DNA of 11,120 nucleotides from Actinomycetota bacterium. Lineage in GTDB: Bacteria; Actinomycetota; Thermoleophilia; Gaiellales; Gaiellaceae. This document shows positions 1-7,269 of this stretch, piece after piece (position 1 is the stretch's first letter; each line of letters begins with the position of its first letter). The notes beneath the pieces were generated by a model. It was not told the origin of the DNA and searched no databases. It saw only the letters and a list, made by a program, of their open reading frames with translations. The stretch spans positions 26,973 through 38,092 of the forward strand of contig PLDP01000284.1 of the NCBI GenBank assembly GCA_003136795.1, written 5' to 3'. Position numbers and translations under genes: made by a program.

Positions 1-902
1 ACGCCAAGTGGCTGAAGGTGACCCGCGAGATCCCGTGGCGCAGGCCGATCGCGTCGCTCAACTACCTGCTCTCTTCCCACGTCTGGCGGCAGGACCACAA
101 CGGCTTCTCGCACCAGGATCCCGGCTTCATCGACCATGTCGTGAACAAGAAGGCGGAGGTCGTGCGCGTCTACCTGCCGCCGGATACGAACACGCTGCTC
201 AGCGTCGCCGACCACTGCCTGCGCAGCCGCAACTACGTGAACGTGATCGTCGCGGGCAAGCAGCCGGCGTTGAACTACCTGCCGATGAGCGAAGCGGTTG
301 TTCACTGCACGCGCGGCATCGGCATCTGGGATTGGGCCTCGAACGACGACGGCGGCGAGCCGGACGTCGTCCTCGGCTGTGCGGGCGACATCCCGACGCT
401 CGAGGTGATCGCCGCGACGGCGGTGCTGCGGGAGCGGCTGCCGGATCTGAAGGTGCGCGTCGTGAACGTCGTCGACCTGATGCGCCTCGAACCGCCGAGC
501 GAGCACCCTCACGGGCTCCCCGACGCCGAGTTCGACGAGATCTTCACGACTGACCGGCCGGTGATCTTCGCCTACCACGGGTATCCGTGGCTCATTCACC
601 GCCTGACATACCGCCGGACCAATCATGGGCAGTTCCACGTCCGTGGTTATAAGGAGGAGGGCACCACGACGACGCCCTTCGACATGGTGATGATGAATGA
701 TCTCGATCGCTTCCACCTTGTCATGGACGTCATCGACCGCGTGCCCGGGCTGGGCGTCGGCGCTGCAGCGTTGCGCCAGGAGGTCTCGGACATGCGTGCC
801 CGCGCGCGGGCGTTCACGCGGGAGACCGGCGAGGACTCGCCGGAGATCACCGAATGGACGTTCTCGAGTGCCTCGAGCGGGGCCGGCAAGTCGGGCGCCT
901 GA
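1..902 (+). CDS. Phosphoketolase (xylulose-5-P/fructose-6-P), C-terminal part; gene truncated by window start
   Basis: The reading frame is open from base 3 to a TGA at 900-902, giving about 299 C-terminal residues of a family that is usually near 800. The protein is a thiamine-diphosphate enzyme that cleaves xylulose-5-P (and in many members fructose-6-P) with phosphate to give acetyl-P. Family-typical stretches are [34 protein letters not shown], the KQPALNYL block, [33 protein letters not shown] and [15 protein letters not shown]. These belong to the central pyrimidine-binding and C-terminal phosphoketolase domains. The ThDP-binding N-terminal domain is outside the window. Acetate kinase follows after 6 bp, so the two are very probably one operon and consecutive pathway steps. 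The short tail after GLG is poorly conserved and Ser/Gly-rich. Family identity is sure; whether it accepts one or both sugar phosphates cannot be read from this part. Confidence 0.95.
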   Translation, partial: AKWLKVTREIPWRRPIASLNYLLSSHVWRQDHNGFSHQDPGFIDHVVNKKAEVVRVYLPPDTNTLLSVADHCLRSRNYVNVIVAGKQPALNYLPMSEAVVHCTRGIGIWDWASNDDGGEPDVVLGCAGDIPTLEVIAATAVLRERLPDLKVRVVNVVDLMRLEPPSEHPHGLPDAEFDEIFTTDRPVIFAYHGYPWLIHRLTYRRTNHGQFHVRGYKEEGTTTTPFDMVMMNDLDRFHLVMDVIDRVPGLGVGAAALRQEVSDMRARARAFTRETGEDSPEITEWTFSSASSGAGKSGA

Positions 903-908
903 TCAACG

Positions 909-2018
909 ATGCGAGTCCTCGTCATCAACGCTGGCTCGTCGAGCATGAAGATCCGGCTCGTCGAGGAAGGCGCGGTCGTGGCGGGCGCCGATCTCGAGGC
1001 CGCGGAGGGCCACGTCTCGCCCGGTGAGCTCGCGAGCGCCCTCGCCGACTCGGGCGAGGCCGACGTGATCGGCCACCGGGTGGTGCACGGCGGCGCTGTC
1101 TTCACCACGCCGGTACGCATCGACGCCAAAGTGACCCAGGCGCTGCGCGAGCTCATCCCGCTCGCTCCACTTCACCAGCCACCGGCTCTTGCTGCGATCG
1201 ATCTCGTCGCCGAGGCGCGCCCGGGGCACGCGGCCGTGGCGTGCTTCGACACTGGCTACTTCGCTGGCTTACCGCCCGCGGCCGCTACCTTTGCCCTGCC
1301 TCCCGAATGGCGGGCGCGGTTCGGCCTGCGACGGTACGGCTTCCACGGCCTGTCTCACGGCTACATCGCCCGGCGGGTTCCCGAGTATCTCGGCACGAGG
1401 CATCGCACCAGACGGCTCGTGAGCTGCCATCTCGGCTCTGGGGCCTCGGTGGCGGCGATCCTCGACGGGCTCGGCGTCGACACGACGATGGGTTTCACTC
1501 CGCTCGACGGACTTGTGATGGCGACGAGGTCGGGTTCGGTCGATCCGGGGCTTCTCACGTATCTACTCCGAGAGGGCATCTCCTTCGGGGAGCTCGACGA
1601 CGGACTCGAGAGGCGGTCAGGTTTGCTCGGGCTCTGCGGCACCGGCGATATGGCCTCGGTAGTCGCGAAGACCGGCAGCGGAGAACCGGCAGCTCGCTTG
1701 GCCCTCGACGTCTACGTCCACCGACTCGTCGCCTCGATCGCAGGGATGGCGGCCGCTTTGGGCGGTCTCGACGTCCTCTCGTTCACCGGCGGTGTGGGCG
1801 AGCACTCGCCCGAAGTGCGGGCCGAGGTGGCAGGCCGCCTCGAGTGGCTCGGTGTGGCAATCGACCAGGGGGCAAATCGTGGGGCGCCTGGCGGCGACAC
1901 CGATCTCTCGACTGCCGGGGCCCCGGTTCGGACACTCGTCCTCACGGCGCATGAGGACCTCGAGATCGCTCGTCTGGTGGAGGATTGCGTGGGGGGGCGG
2001 GTGGCGGTGAGGCGGTAG
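909..2018 (+). CDS. ackA: Acetate kinase (compact, 369 aa)
   Basis: Acetate kinase transfers the phosphoryl group of acetyl-P to ADP, giving acetate and ATP in the cytoplasm. ASKHA-fold motifs are in order: NAGSSSMK (7-14, N7), GHRVVHGG (55-62, R57), APLHQPPAL, FDTGYF (D114 matches the catalytic Asp), RRYGFHGLSH (H146), MATRSGSVDPG (R207), the SGLLGL block and FTGGVGEHS (292-300). The last metal-site region, usually TNEE, reads AHED (347-350) but keeps the Glu. At 369 aa it is about 30 residues shorter than the usual 400; most of the loss is between the first strands and the RVVHGG motif. The start ATG lies 6 bp after the phosphoketolase stop with no strong SD, which suggests translational coupling. 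Acetyl-P from the upstream enzyme is the natural substrate. A related acyl kinase (propionate or butyrate) is possible but less likely in this context. Confidence 0.93.
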   Translation: MRVLVINAGSSSMKIRLVEEGAVVAGADLEAAEGHVSPGELASALADSGEADVIGHRVVHGGAVFTTPVRIDAKVTQALRELIPLAPLHQPPALAAIDLVAEARPGHAAVACFDTGYFAGLPPAAATFALPPEWRARFGLRRYGFHGLSHGYIARRVPEYLGTRHRTRRLVSCHLGSGASVAAILDGLGVDTTMGFTPLDGLVMATRSGSVDPGLLTYLLREGISFGELDDGLERRSGLLGLCGTGDMASVVAKTGSGEPAARLALDVYVHRLVASIAGMAAALGGLDVLSFTGGVGEHSPEVRAEVAGRLEWLGVAIDQGANRGAPGGDTDLSTAGAPVRTLVLTAHEDLEIARLVEDCVGGRVAVRR

Positions 2019-2063
2019 GGGCTGGGTTTCGATAGGGCGATGCGCACGGCGGTTCGCGCGTTA

Positions 2064-2079
2064 TGTGCGTATACGCACA
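2064..2079. promoter_or_regulatory. Perfect 16-bp palindrome between convergent genes
   Basis: TGTGCGTATACGCACA is exactly self-complementary. It sits in the 81-bp gap between the stop of acetate kinase (+) and the stop of the FAD/GcvT gene (-). GCGCG at 2056-2060 and CGCGC at 2085-2089 can extend it into an outer stem with small internal bulges. The position suits a bidirectional terminator, but an 8-bp half-site with no loop bases is also what a dimeric regulator would bind, and neither strand has a clear U-tract. The repeat is seen directly; its function is unknown. Confidence 0.5.
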
Positions 2080-2099
2080 AAAGGCGCGCAGCTCTGCGA

Positions 2100-4559
2100 T
2101 CAGCCGAGGATGCGTGCCCGCTCCGGGTCATAGAGGGGGCGGGTCGACACCTTCGCCGGCACGTGGCGGCCACCGACGTCGACTGTCAGCTTCCAGTCCC
2201 GCAGAGCCTTGGCAGTGACGCCGCTCTCATCCTCGAGCATCGCGAGGCCGACGGCGCCACCGAGCCCATGGCCATACGCGCCGGCTCGTATGTAGCCGAC
2301 CCACGACCCGTCGCGGAGCACTGGCTCGTTCCCGAACAAGAGCGGCTCGGGATCCTCGAGGAGGACTTGGACGAGGAGCTGGGTGCGAGGTTGTTCACGA
2401 AGCGCCACGAGGGCGTCACGCCCAACGAAGCCGCCTGGCTTGTCCCACGCAACGGCGAAGCCGAGGCCGGCGTCGAGCGGCGTGTCGGTGTTGTCGATGT
2501 CGAACCCGTAGTCGCGGTACCCCTTCTCGAGGCGAAGGCCGTTCATCGCCATGAACCCGACATCGCGCAGTCCGAGGACCTCGCCCGCCTCCACGAGCGA
2601 GTCGTAGACCCCGAGGCCGTACTCCGCCGGGATGTGCAACTCCCAACCGAGCTCGCCGACGTAGGTCACCCGCATCGCCCGGACCGGCGCGTACCCGACG
2701 CCGATGTCGCGGGCCGTGAGGTAACCGAACGCCTCGTTCGAGAGGTCGGCATCGGTCAAGCGCCCGAGCAGCTCTCTCGAGAGTGGGCCCTGCAGCGAGA
2801 GGATCGTCGTCCCAGAGGTGACGTCGGTGATCGTCACCTGCTCGCCATCGAGTGTGTGGCGGCGCAGCCAGGCCTCGACCCGGCGATGGATCACGTCGGA
2901 CGCTACGACGAGATACTGGTCCTCCGCGAGTCTTGTGACCGTCAGATCTGCCTCGATCCCGCCTTTGTCGTTGCACCATTGCGTGTAGACGAGCCGTCCC
3001 GGCTCGACAGCGACGTTGTTCGCCGATACCCGGTTGAGGAGCGCCTCGCAGTCGCGGCCTTGCACGAGGTACTTCGACATGAGGGAGAGATCGAGCACTC
3101 CGACCGCCTGGCGGACCGCCATGTGCTCGGCCGCCTGGTAGTCCCACGATTCGTCCCGCTGCCAGCCAAGGGTCAGCTTGGGGACGGGTTGCCCCGGCCC
3201 GGCGAACCACTCGGGGAACTCCCATCCGGCCGAGACGCCGAAGTACGCGCCGTGCTCGGCCAGCCGGTCGTGGACGACCGAGCGGCGGATCCCGCGGGCG
3301 GAGCTCGGTTGCCAGTTCGGCCACACGCCGTCGCCGAACAGGATGCCGAGCAGCTCGACGGTACGTTCCGCCCGGAACTTACGCGTGGCTTCGAAGGGCT
3401 GGGTGCGCTCCACGCTGACACCGCTCACGTCGAGCGGCGGCACCCCGTCGACGATCCATTGCGCGATAAGACTGCCCACACCGCCTCCCATGAGGATGCC
3501 GAGCGAGTTCATCCCGGCGGCAACGAAGTAGCCCGAGAGTTCCGGCGACTCACCGAGCAGTGGGTGGACGTCCGATGTGAAGCTCTCGGGGCCGCAGAAA
3601 TAGAGGCGAATGCCGGCCTCGCGAAGAGATGGGATGCGCCCGAGGGCCGCGTCGAGATAGGGACCGGTCCGCTCCCAGTCCGGCGGAAGCTCGGTGAAGG
3701 CCAAGTCGTGGTCGACGCCATCGAGCGACCAGGGTGCGGCGACCGGCTCGAACAGCCCGACGAGGATGCCGCCGACTTCCTCGCGGTAGTAGCCGTACCG
3801 GTCCGGGTCCTCCACCACCGGGAGATCCCGGTGCGCCCACGGGACCGGTTCGGTGATCATGTAATAGTGCTCGGCCGCCTGCAAGGGAACAGACACTCCC
3901 GAAAGCGCCCCGATCTGGCGGGCCCACATTCCACCGGCGTTGACGACGTATTCGCACTCGATTCTCCCGCCGGTGTCGGTCAGGACCGCTTGCACGCGCC
4001 CACCTGATGCCTCGACGCCGGTGACCGAGACCCCCTCGGCAATATGAACGCCTTTCTGGCGCGCTCCCCTCGCGAGCGACATCGCGACATCTGCTGGATT
4101 CGCCCGGCCCTCGTCGGCGACGTAAAAGGCAGCCAGAACGTCATCGGCCTTCGCCTCGGGCCACATGTCGGAGAACTCGCGCGCAGATATCTCTTGGTTG
4201 TCGACACCGAAGCCGCGCACGAAGGCGGCTTCGCGCCGGAGGGTCTCGAGACGCTCGGGCGTCGTAGCCAGATGGAGGTGGCCGACTGCGCGGAATCCGG
4301 TCGCGAGGCCCGTCTCGGACTCGAGCCGCTCGTAGAGGTCGCGTGAATAGCGGCTCATCCACAGCAGAGTCTCGTCTGCCATCCCTGCCGACGTGATGAG
4401 GCCCGCGGCATGCCACGTCGTGCCCGATGTGAGCTGCTTGCGCTCAAGGAGCACCACGTCGTTCCATCCGAGGCCAGCCAGGTGATAAGCGATGCTGCAG
4501 CCGGTCACGCCCCCGCCGATGATGACGACCTGTGCACGATCGGGCAACTGCGCTGTCAT
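2100..4559 (-). CDS. FAD-dependent oxidoreductase/GcvT fusion (dimethylglycine/sarcosine dehydrogenase family)
   Basis: Family members oxidatively demethylate N-methylated glycines such as dimethylglycine or sarcosine and pass the one-carbon unit to tetrahydrofolate. The 819-aa protein has the family's length and domain order: DAO-type FAD domain (about 11-370) with GGGVTG at 15-20; central FAO_M-like segment (about 372-427); GcvT folate domain (about 429-690); GcvT C-terminal barrel (about 720-810). SGTTWHAAGL (45-54) contains H50, the position where FAD is bound covalently in dimethylglycine and sarcosine dehydrogenases. NDKGGIEADLTV (530-541) keeps the Asp (D538) matching the catalytic Asp of the folate domain. 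GELGWELH and LRLEKGYRDYG are typical GcvT blocks. There is no signal peptide, so it should be cytoplasmic. The ATG has no good SD: AGGAG lies about 30 bases upstream, and no alternative start exists there. It is last in a same-strand run after the lipoprotein gene (60-bp gap), which gives no functional hint. Exact substrate cannot be assigned. Confidence 0.9.
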   Translation of the reverse strand: MTAQLPDRAQVVIIGGGVTGCSIAYHLAGLGWNDVVLLERKQLTSGTTWHAAGLITSAGMADETLLWMSRYSRDLYERLESETGLATGFRAVGHLHLATTPERLETLRREAAFVRGFGVDNQEISAREFSDMWPEAKADDVLAAFYVADEGRANPADVAMSLARGARQKGVHIAEGVSVTGVEASGGRVQAVLTDTGGRIECEYVVNAGGMWARQIGALSGVSVPLQAAEHYYMITEPVPWAHRDLPVVEDPDRYGYYREEVGGILVGLFEPVAAPWSLDGVDHDLAFTELPPDWERTGPYLDAALGRIPSLREAGIRLYFCGPESFTSDVHPLLGESPELSGYFVAAGMNSLGILMGGGVGSLIAQWIVDGVPPLDVSGVSVERTQPFEATRKFRAERTVELLGILFGDGVWPNWQPSSARGIRRSVVHDRLAEHGAYFGVSAGWEFPEWFAGPGQPVPKLTLGWQRDESWDYQAAEHMAVRQAVGVLDLSLMSKYLVQGRDCEALLNRVSANNVAVEPGRLVYTQWCNDKGGIEADLTVTRLAEDQYLVVASDVIHRRVEAWLRRHTLDGEQVTITDVTSGTTILSLQGPLSRELLGRLTDADLSNEAFGYLTARDIGVGYAPVRAMRVTYVGELGWELHIPAEYGLGVYDSLVEAGEVLGLRDVGFMAMNGLRLEKGYRDYGFDIDNTDTPLDAGLGFAVAWDKPGGFVGRDALVALREQPRTQLLVQVLLEDPEPLLFGNEPVLRDGSWVGYIRAGAYGHGLGGAVGLAMLEDESGVTAKALRDWKLTVDVGGRHVPAKVSTRPLYDPERARILG

Positions 4560-4619
4560 GAATGGCGAAACTAGCGCCGTTGGCGAATCTCTCCTCTGCG
4601 GGTTCGCCTCGGGCGCAGG

Positions 4620-5186
4620 TCAGTCGAAGGCCGAGAACCAGAAATCGGTCGTGCCGTCACCCTGCCAGGCGAGGAAGAGGTTCGATCCCACGGCGGTCAT
4701 GGCCGGGCTCGAGCCGCTCTCGGCTCCGGGCACGACCTGCTGCGGGACCCATCCGAGGAAGCTCTTGAACAACCAGCCGACCTGATTGGTCGTCGCGCCG
4801 GTCCAGGAGAGGTAGACGCCATCGGGCGTCACAGCGAGAGCCGGGCCGTCATGGGTGGCGGCTTGTGGCACCGTCGAAGGCTTCGAGAAACCGCTGCCAC
4901 TGTCCGACGAGATCTGAATGGAAGTCCCGGTCGCCTCGAGCCAAGCTGCGTAGAGCGTCGAGGAGCCCGGCGCGGCCGAGATGGCCGGAGTGGCGATCGT
5001 CGTGGCCGCCGACGTCATCCAGCTCGCACCTGACTCATCGGCAAGCTTCCCTAGGCCAGCGCAACCGCCGATCAGGATCGGGACGAGTAACGCCCGCAGC
5101 GGCGATGCCGGTCGTGGCGGTACAGCAGCACGAATGCCACGATCGCGACGAACACCCACGAGACATGCAACGGCATGTACCGCCAC
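4620..5186 (-). CDS. Putative lipoprotein with three propeller-like repeats; start uncertain
   Basis: Not recognised as a named family. From the GTG at 5186 it is 188 aa. LLVPILIGGC (33-42) is a hydrophobic stretch ending in a lipobox-like I-G-G-C, preceded by Arg, so C42 may be lipidated and the protein exported. The mature part has three similar units: PAISAAPGSSTLYAAWLEAT (67-86), PALAVTPDGVYLSWTGATT (115-133) and PAMTAVGSNLFLAWQGDGTT (161-180), spaced 46-48 residues. Each is followed by a short aromatic or Ser strand, resembling sialidase/BNR-type beta-propeller blades. Three blades do not close a propeller, so it would need to be a fragment, an oligomer or another fold. The first 115 bases overlap the upstream DUF1707 gene in another frame. 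Candidate starts are GTG 5186, GTG 5159, or a rare CTG at about 5099 (which would give a tight MRALLVPILIGGC signal). None has an SD, so the start is unresolved. Confidence 0.6.
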   Translation of the reverse strand: MAVHAVACLVGVRRDRGIRAAVPPRPASPLRALLVPILIGGCAGLGKLADESGASWMTSAATTIATPAISAAPGSSTLYAAWLEATGTSIQISSDSGSGFSKPSTVPQAATHDGPALAVTPDGVYLSWTGATTNQVGWLFKSFLGWVPQQVVPGAESGSSPAMTAVGSNLFLAWQGDGTTDFWFSAFD

Positions 5187-5548
5187 GGGAGCGTCGACGC
5201 GAACACGAATCCTGCGAACACCACAACCAAAGTGAGCAGTCGCCGAGATTGCCTCGGCACCGGCAGAGTGCTCGGCACCTGCCCGAGCGGCGGGAGGTCT
5301 GACAACAGGCCGCCGAGGTCACCACGCGTCTTGGCCGACATCGCCTGGTCCATCCGCTCGCGGAATTCTTGGTCATCGAGGCGGCCATCGGAATAGTGCG
5401 TCCCGAGTACCTCAGCGATCTCGGCCCGCTCGGTGTCGCCTATCCGCATCGACGTCGTCTTCTTTCGAAGATCGTGCCAGGGGCCCCCGCCATAGAGGTG
5501 CTCCCAGGCGACACGCGGGTCCCCGCTTTGTGGGTTCGGGTCGGACAT
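5072..5548 (-). CDS. DUF1707 protein with two C-terminal TM segments
   Basis: This is a 158-aa membrane protein. Residues 34-86 match the actinobacterial DUF1707 domain: MRIGDTERAEIAEVLG, then a GRLDDQEFRERMDQAMSAKT core and GDLGGLLSDLP. Hydrophobic helices follow at about 104-121 and 125-143, then a basic tail (RHDRHRRCGR). DUF1707 is a small domain of unknown function commonly found at the N-terminus of short membrane proteins in actinobacteria, often near PspC or stress-signalling genes. The ATG at 5548 has a good SD, AGGAG at 5559-5563, 10 bases upstream. It follows the small PspC gene by 43 bp on the same strand, so the two are probably co-transcribed. The tail is encoded in DNA that also encodes the signal peptide of the next gene in another frame. 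The molecular role is unknown; a membrane accessory to envelope-stress sensing is an inference from context only. Confidence 0.85.
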   Translation of the reverse strand: MSDPNPQSGDPRVAWEHLYGGGPWHDLRKKTTSMRIGDTERAEIAEVLGTHYSDGRLDDQEFRERMDQAMSAKTRGDLGGLLSDLPPLGQVPSTLPVPRQSRRLLTLVVVFAGFVFASTLPWRYMPLHVSWVFVAIVAFVLLYRHDRHRRCGRYSSRS

Positions 5549-5591
5549 GATCGACGATCTCCTGTCTAGGTGTGTTGTGGCGACGGGCAGT

Positions 5592-5792
5592 TCAGGCCGG
5601 ACGAGCTGAATCGATCAGCTCGGACAGCACCGATCGCTCAGTGCCCTCCTCGGGGATCAGGAGCCATGCTCCGACGTAAATCGGGATGCCGGGACCAACA
5701 AGGGCCCCCAGCACGAGCGCGATGCGGATGACGGTCACGTCGAGAGCGAAGTGATGCGCAAGGCCGTCGGCGACGCCGGCGAATCCGGCCAT
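5592..5792 (-). CDS. Small PspC-domain membrane protein (EsrI-like candidate), N-terminus apparently frameshifted
   Basis: The 66-aa product is almost entirely a PspC domain: AGVADGLAHHFALDVTVIR, then a hydrophobic stretch to YVGAWLLIPEEG. It aligns without gaps to the PspC part of the kinase encoded divergently (AGVSAAVARRLGVDVTIVR ... YVLAWLFIPLEG). PspC proteins are inner-membrane stress sensors or partners. In Corynebacterium glutamicum a PspC protein, EsrI, encoded divergently from a PspC kinase/LuxR regulator pair, inhibits that system; the layout here is the same. From the ATG at 5792 there is no SD, and the usual polar N-terminus ending in D-x-R-M-x is missing. That N-terminus is present in another frame up to an ATG at 5838 (see next entry). 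The gene may therefore be frameshifted, misread by one or two bases, or truly shortened. The PspC identity is secure; an inhibitory role is inference. Confidence 0.8.
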   Translation of the reverse strand: MAGFAGVADGLAHHFALDVTVIRIALVLGALVGPGIPIYVGAWLLIPEEGTERSVLSELIDSARPA

Positions 5793-5838
5793 CGGAGGTG
5801 CGACAAAGGGTGGGAGGTGAGTCCGTACGAGAAGTCAT
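5778..5838 (-). other. Out-of-frame N-terminus of the small PspC gene (probable frameshift site)
   Basis: Reading from the ATG at 5838 gives MTSRTDSPPTLCRTSDGR, a normal-looking polar PspC N-terminus, then runs into the wrong frame at 5784. In PspC proteins the basic residue is followed by two hydrophobic residues and AGV; the kinase here has DDRMVAGV. In this gene the DGR codons (5785-5793) are followed by only four bases (complement of 5781-5784) before the codons for AGV (from 5780). Two bases fewer, or one more, than six or three are therefore present. This supports a 2-base loss or a 1-base gain relative to an intact ancestor, or a sequencing error. Confidence 0.6.
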
Positions 5839-5876
5839 ACCTCGATCATGCGCCGACGCGTGGCGCTCGGGAATTG

Positions 5877-5932
5877 GGGGTAACCCTGAACCGCCCCTGA
5901 GTGCGCAGCGACTAGCTCAGGGGTTGCCCTGA
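5877..5932. promoter_or_regulatory. Candidate operator/5'-UTR structure: near-repeat GGGGTWRCCCTGA and inverted repeats
   Basis: The 93-bp divergent intergenic region holds GGGGTAACCCTGA (5877-5889) and GGGGTTGCCCTGA (5920-5932), identical at 11 of 13 positions and 43 bp apart. The second is the core of a perfect inverted repeat, TCAGGG-gttg-CCCTGA (5917-5932). CCCCTGAG (5894-5901) and CTCAGGGG (5916-5923) form another perfect 8-bp inverted repeat with a 14-base spacer. The right arm contains the likely kinase SD (AGGGG, 5919-5923) and the second copy touches the A of the ATG. Binding by the cognate LuxR-type regulator, or an RNA hairpin that hides the ribosome binding site, would both fit. 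No promoter hexamers could be assigned with confidence on either strand. Confidence 0.5.
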
Positions 5933-7269
5933 TGCCCTCGCAGGCGCCAGAGCGCGATCATCTTGGTATCGAAGACGAATTTCATCCCTACTTCAGGTTC
6001 CGCCGAGGGCGCCGGTGGCCCCATTCGCGGGGACCATTGCGCCGGAGCGTCGACGACCGAATGGTCGCAGGCGTGTCCGCGGCAGTCGCGCGGCGCCTAG
6101 GTGTCGACGTCACGATCGTGCGGGTCGTATTCGTCTTGCTCGCACTGAGCAGCTTTGGCGTGGCGGCCTACGTGCTCGCGTGGTTGTTCATACCCCTCGA
6201 AGGCGAGGAGACGAACATCGCTTCACGGGCGCTCAACGACTTCCCGGGCATCGCGCTCGCCGTCGCCTTCATCCCGCTGCTCGTGGTGGGCCTCCTCATC
6301 GCGTCTGCACTGAACGCCGGATGGCTGACTTCCCTCTCCTGGTCCCTCTTGGTAAGTGCAGCCGGGCTCGTACTCATCTGGAGAAACGCCGACGACTCCG
6401 ACCGAGCCCTCCTTCACCGGGCCGCCGCACCGTTGGCAGAGCTCGTCACACCAGGCAGCAAATCTCGACGGGTCCTCTGGTTCCGCCTCATCGTCGGCAT
6501 GGTCCTCCTGCTCGTCGGCCTGGCAGGACTCCTGTCGGGCCATACGACGCGGAACGGCTACCGACCATTCGGCGGCCTGCTTCTCGTGACGGGAGCGGTG
6601 GTCGTGGTCTTCGGACCGTGGTGGCTCCGCATCGCCCGCGATCTCGACTCCGAACGACAGGCTCGTGCGCGGGCCGAGGAGCGATCCGACATGGCCTCTC
6701 GGGTGCACGACTCGGTCCTCCAGACCCTCGCGCTGATTCAGCGCCAGGCCGACCATCCCCAGCAGGTTGTCCAACTGGCCCGCGCACAAGAGCGGGAGCT
6801 CAGGTCGTGGCTGTTCGACGGTCGGCCGCTCGGATCGGCCAACGAAGAGGATCTGACGTTCGTGGCCGGTGTGCATCGGATCCAACAAGAGGTCGAGGCA
6901 ACTCACGGAACGACCGTCGATGCGGTCGTCGTTGGCGACTGCCCGCTCGATGACGCTCTGAGGGGGCTGCTCGCAGCAGGAAAGGAGGCGACCGTAAATG
7001 CGGCGAAGTGGTCTGGCGCTCCAGTCGTCTCCTTGTACGCCGAAGTGGAAGCTAGTGGGGTGTCGATGTTTGTGCGGGATCGCGGGGCCGGTTTCGATCC
7101 GGCGCAAGTTCCAGAGGACCGGAGGGGCATCGCCGAGTCTGTGAGGGGACGCATGGCCCGCCTGGGCGGCGCCGCGACGGTGCGATCGGTACCTGGCGAG
7201 GGCACCGAGGTGGCGCTGACCATGCCCACCGAGCGCACCGGGCGCCGCCCACATACGGCACCGTCGTGA
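5932..7269 (+). CDS. Membrane histidine kinase with N-terminal PspC domain (EsrS-like)
   Basis: A 445-aa sensor kinase. After a polar, basic N-terminus comes a PspC domain (about 36-90: DDRMVAGVSAAVARRLGVD, then a hydrophobic stretch ending WLFIPLEG). Further TM helices lie at about 105-127, 131-150, 182-202 and 212-230. A short coiled linker (RQARARAEERSDMASR) leads to the HisKA_3-type dimerisation helix with RVHDSVLQTLALIQ, so H259 is the likely phosphorylated residue. The ATPase domain has the N-box GKEATVNAAK (350-359), DRGAGFDP (383-390) and GEGTEVALTMP (422-432). These kinases autophosphorylate and pass the phosphate to a NarL/LuxR-type regulator, which is encoded next with a 4-bp overlap. 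The ATG at 5932 has AGGGG 8 bases upstream, inside an inverted repeat. The PspC sensor and divergent PspC gene point to envelope or membrane stress as the signal, by analogy with EsrS of C. glutamicum. All catalytic motifs look intact. Confidence 0.92.
   Translation: MPSQAPERDHLGIEDEFHPYFRFRRGRRWPHSRGPLRRSVDDRMVAGVSAAVARRLGVDVTIVRVVFVLLALSSFGVAAYVLAWLFIPLEGEETNIASRALNDFPGIALAVAFIPLLVVGLLIASALNAGWLTSLSWSLLVSAAGLVLIWRNADDSDRALLHRAAAPLAELVTPGSKSRRVLWFRLIVGMVLLLVGLAGLLSGHTTRNGYRPFGGLLLVTGAVVVVFGPWWLRIARDLDSERQARARAEERSDMASRVHDSVLQTLALIQRQADHPQQVVQLARAQERELRSWLFDGRPLGSANEEDLTFVAGVHRIQQEVEATHGTTVDAVVVGDCPLDDALRGLLAAGKEATVNAAKWSGAPVVSLYAEVEASGVSMFVRDRGAGFDPAQVPEDRRGIAESVRGRMARLGGAATVRSVPGEGTEVALTMPTERTGRRPHTAPS

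Noticed and set aside
2040..4007. 655-codon open frame on the + strand
   Set aside because: It is antisense to the FAD/GcvT gene, which has full-length family motifs. High-GC codon bias commonly opens the opposite frame, and the product is charged with no recognisable domain.
4564..4608. GGCGAA at 4564 and 4582 with TTCGCC at 4603 upstream of the FAD/GcvT gene
   Set aside because: Six-base repeats with a 15-base loop are too weak in GC-rich DNA to call a terminator or operator.
5835..5849. Four-codon mini-ORF (ATG ATC GAG GTA TGA, - strand) whose stop overlaps the ATG at 5838
   Set aside because: It could be a leader peptide with coupled start, but such a short ORF is expected by chance and has no SD.
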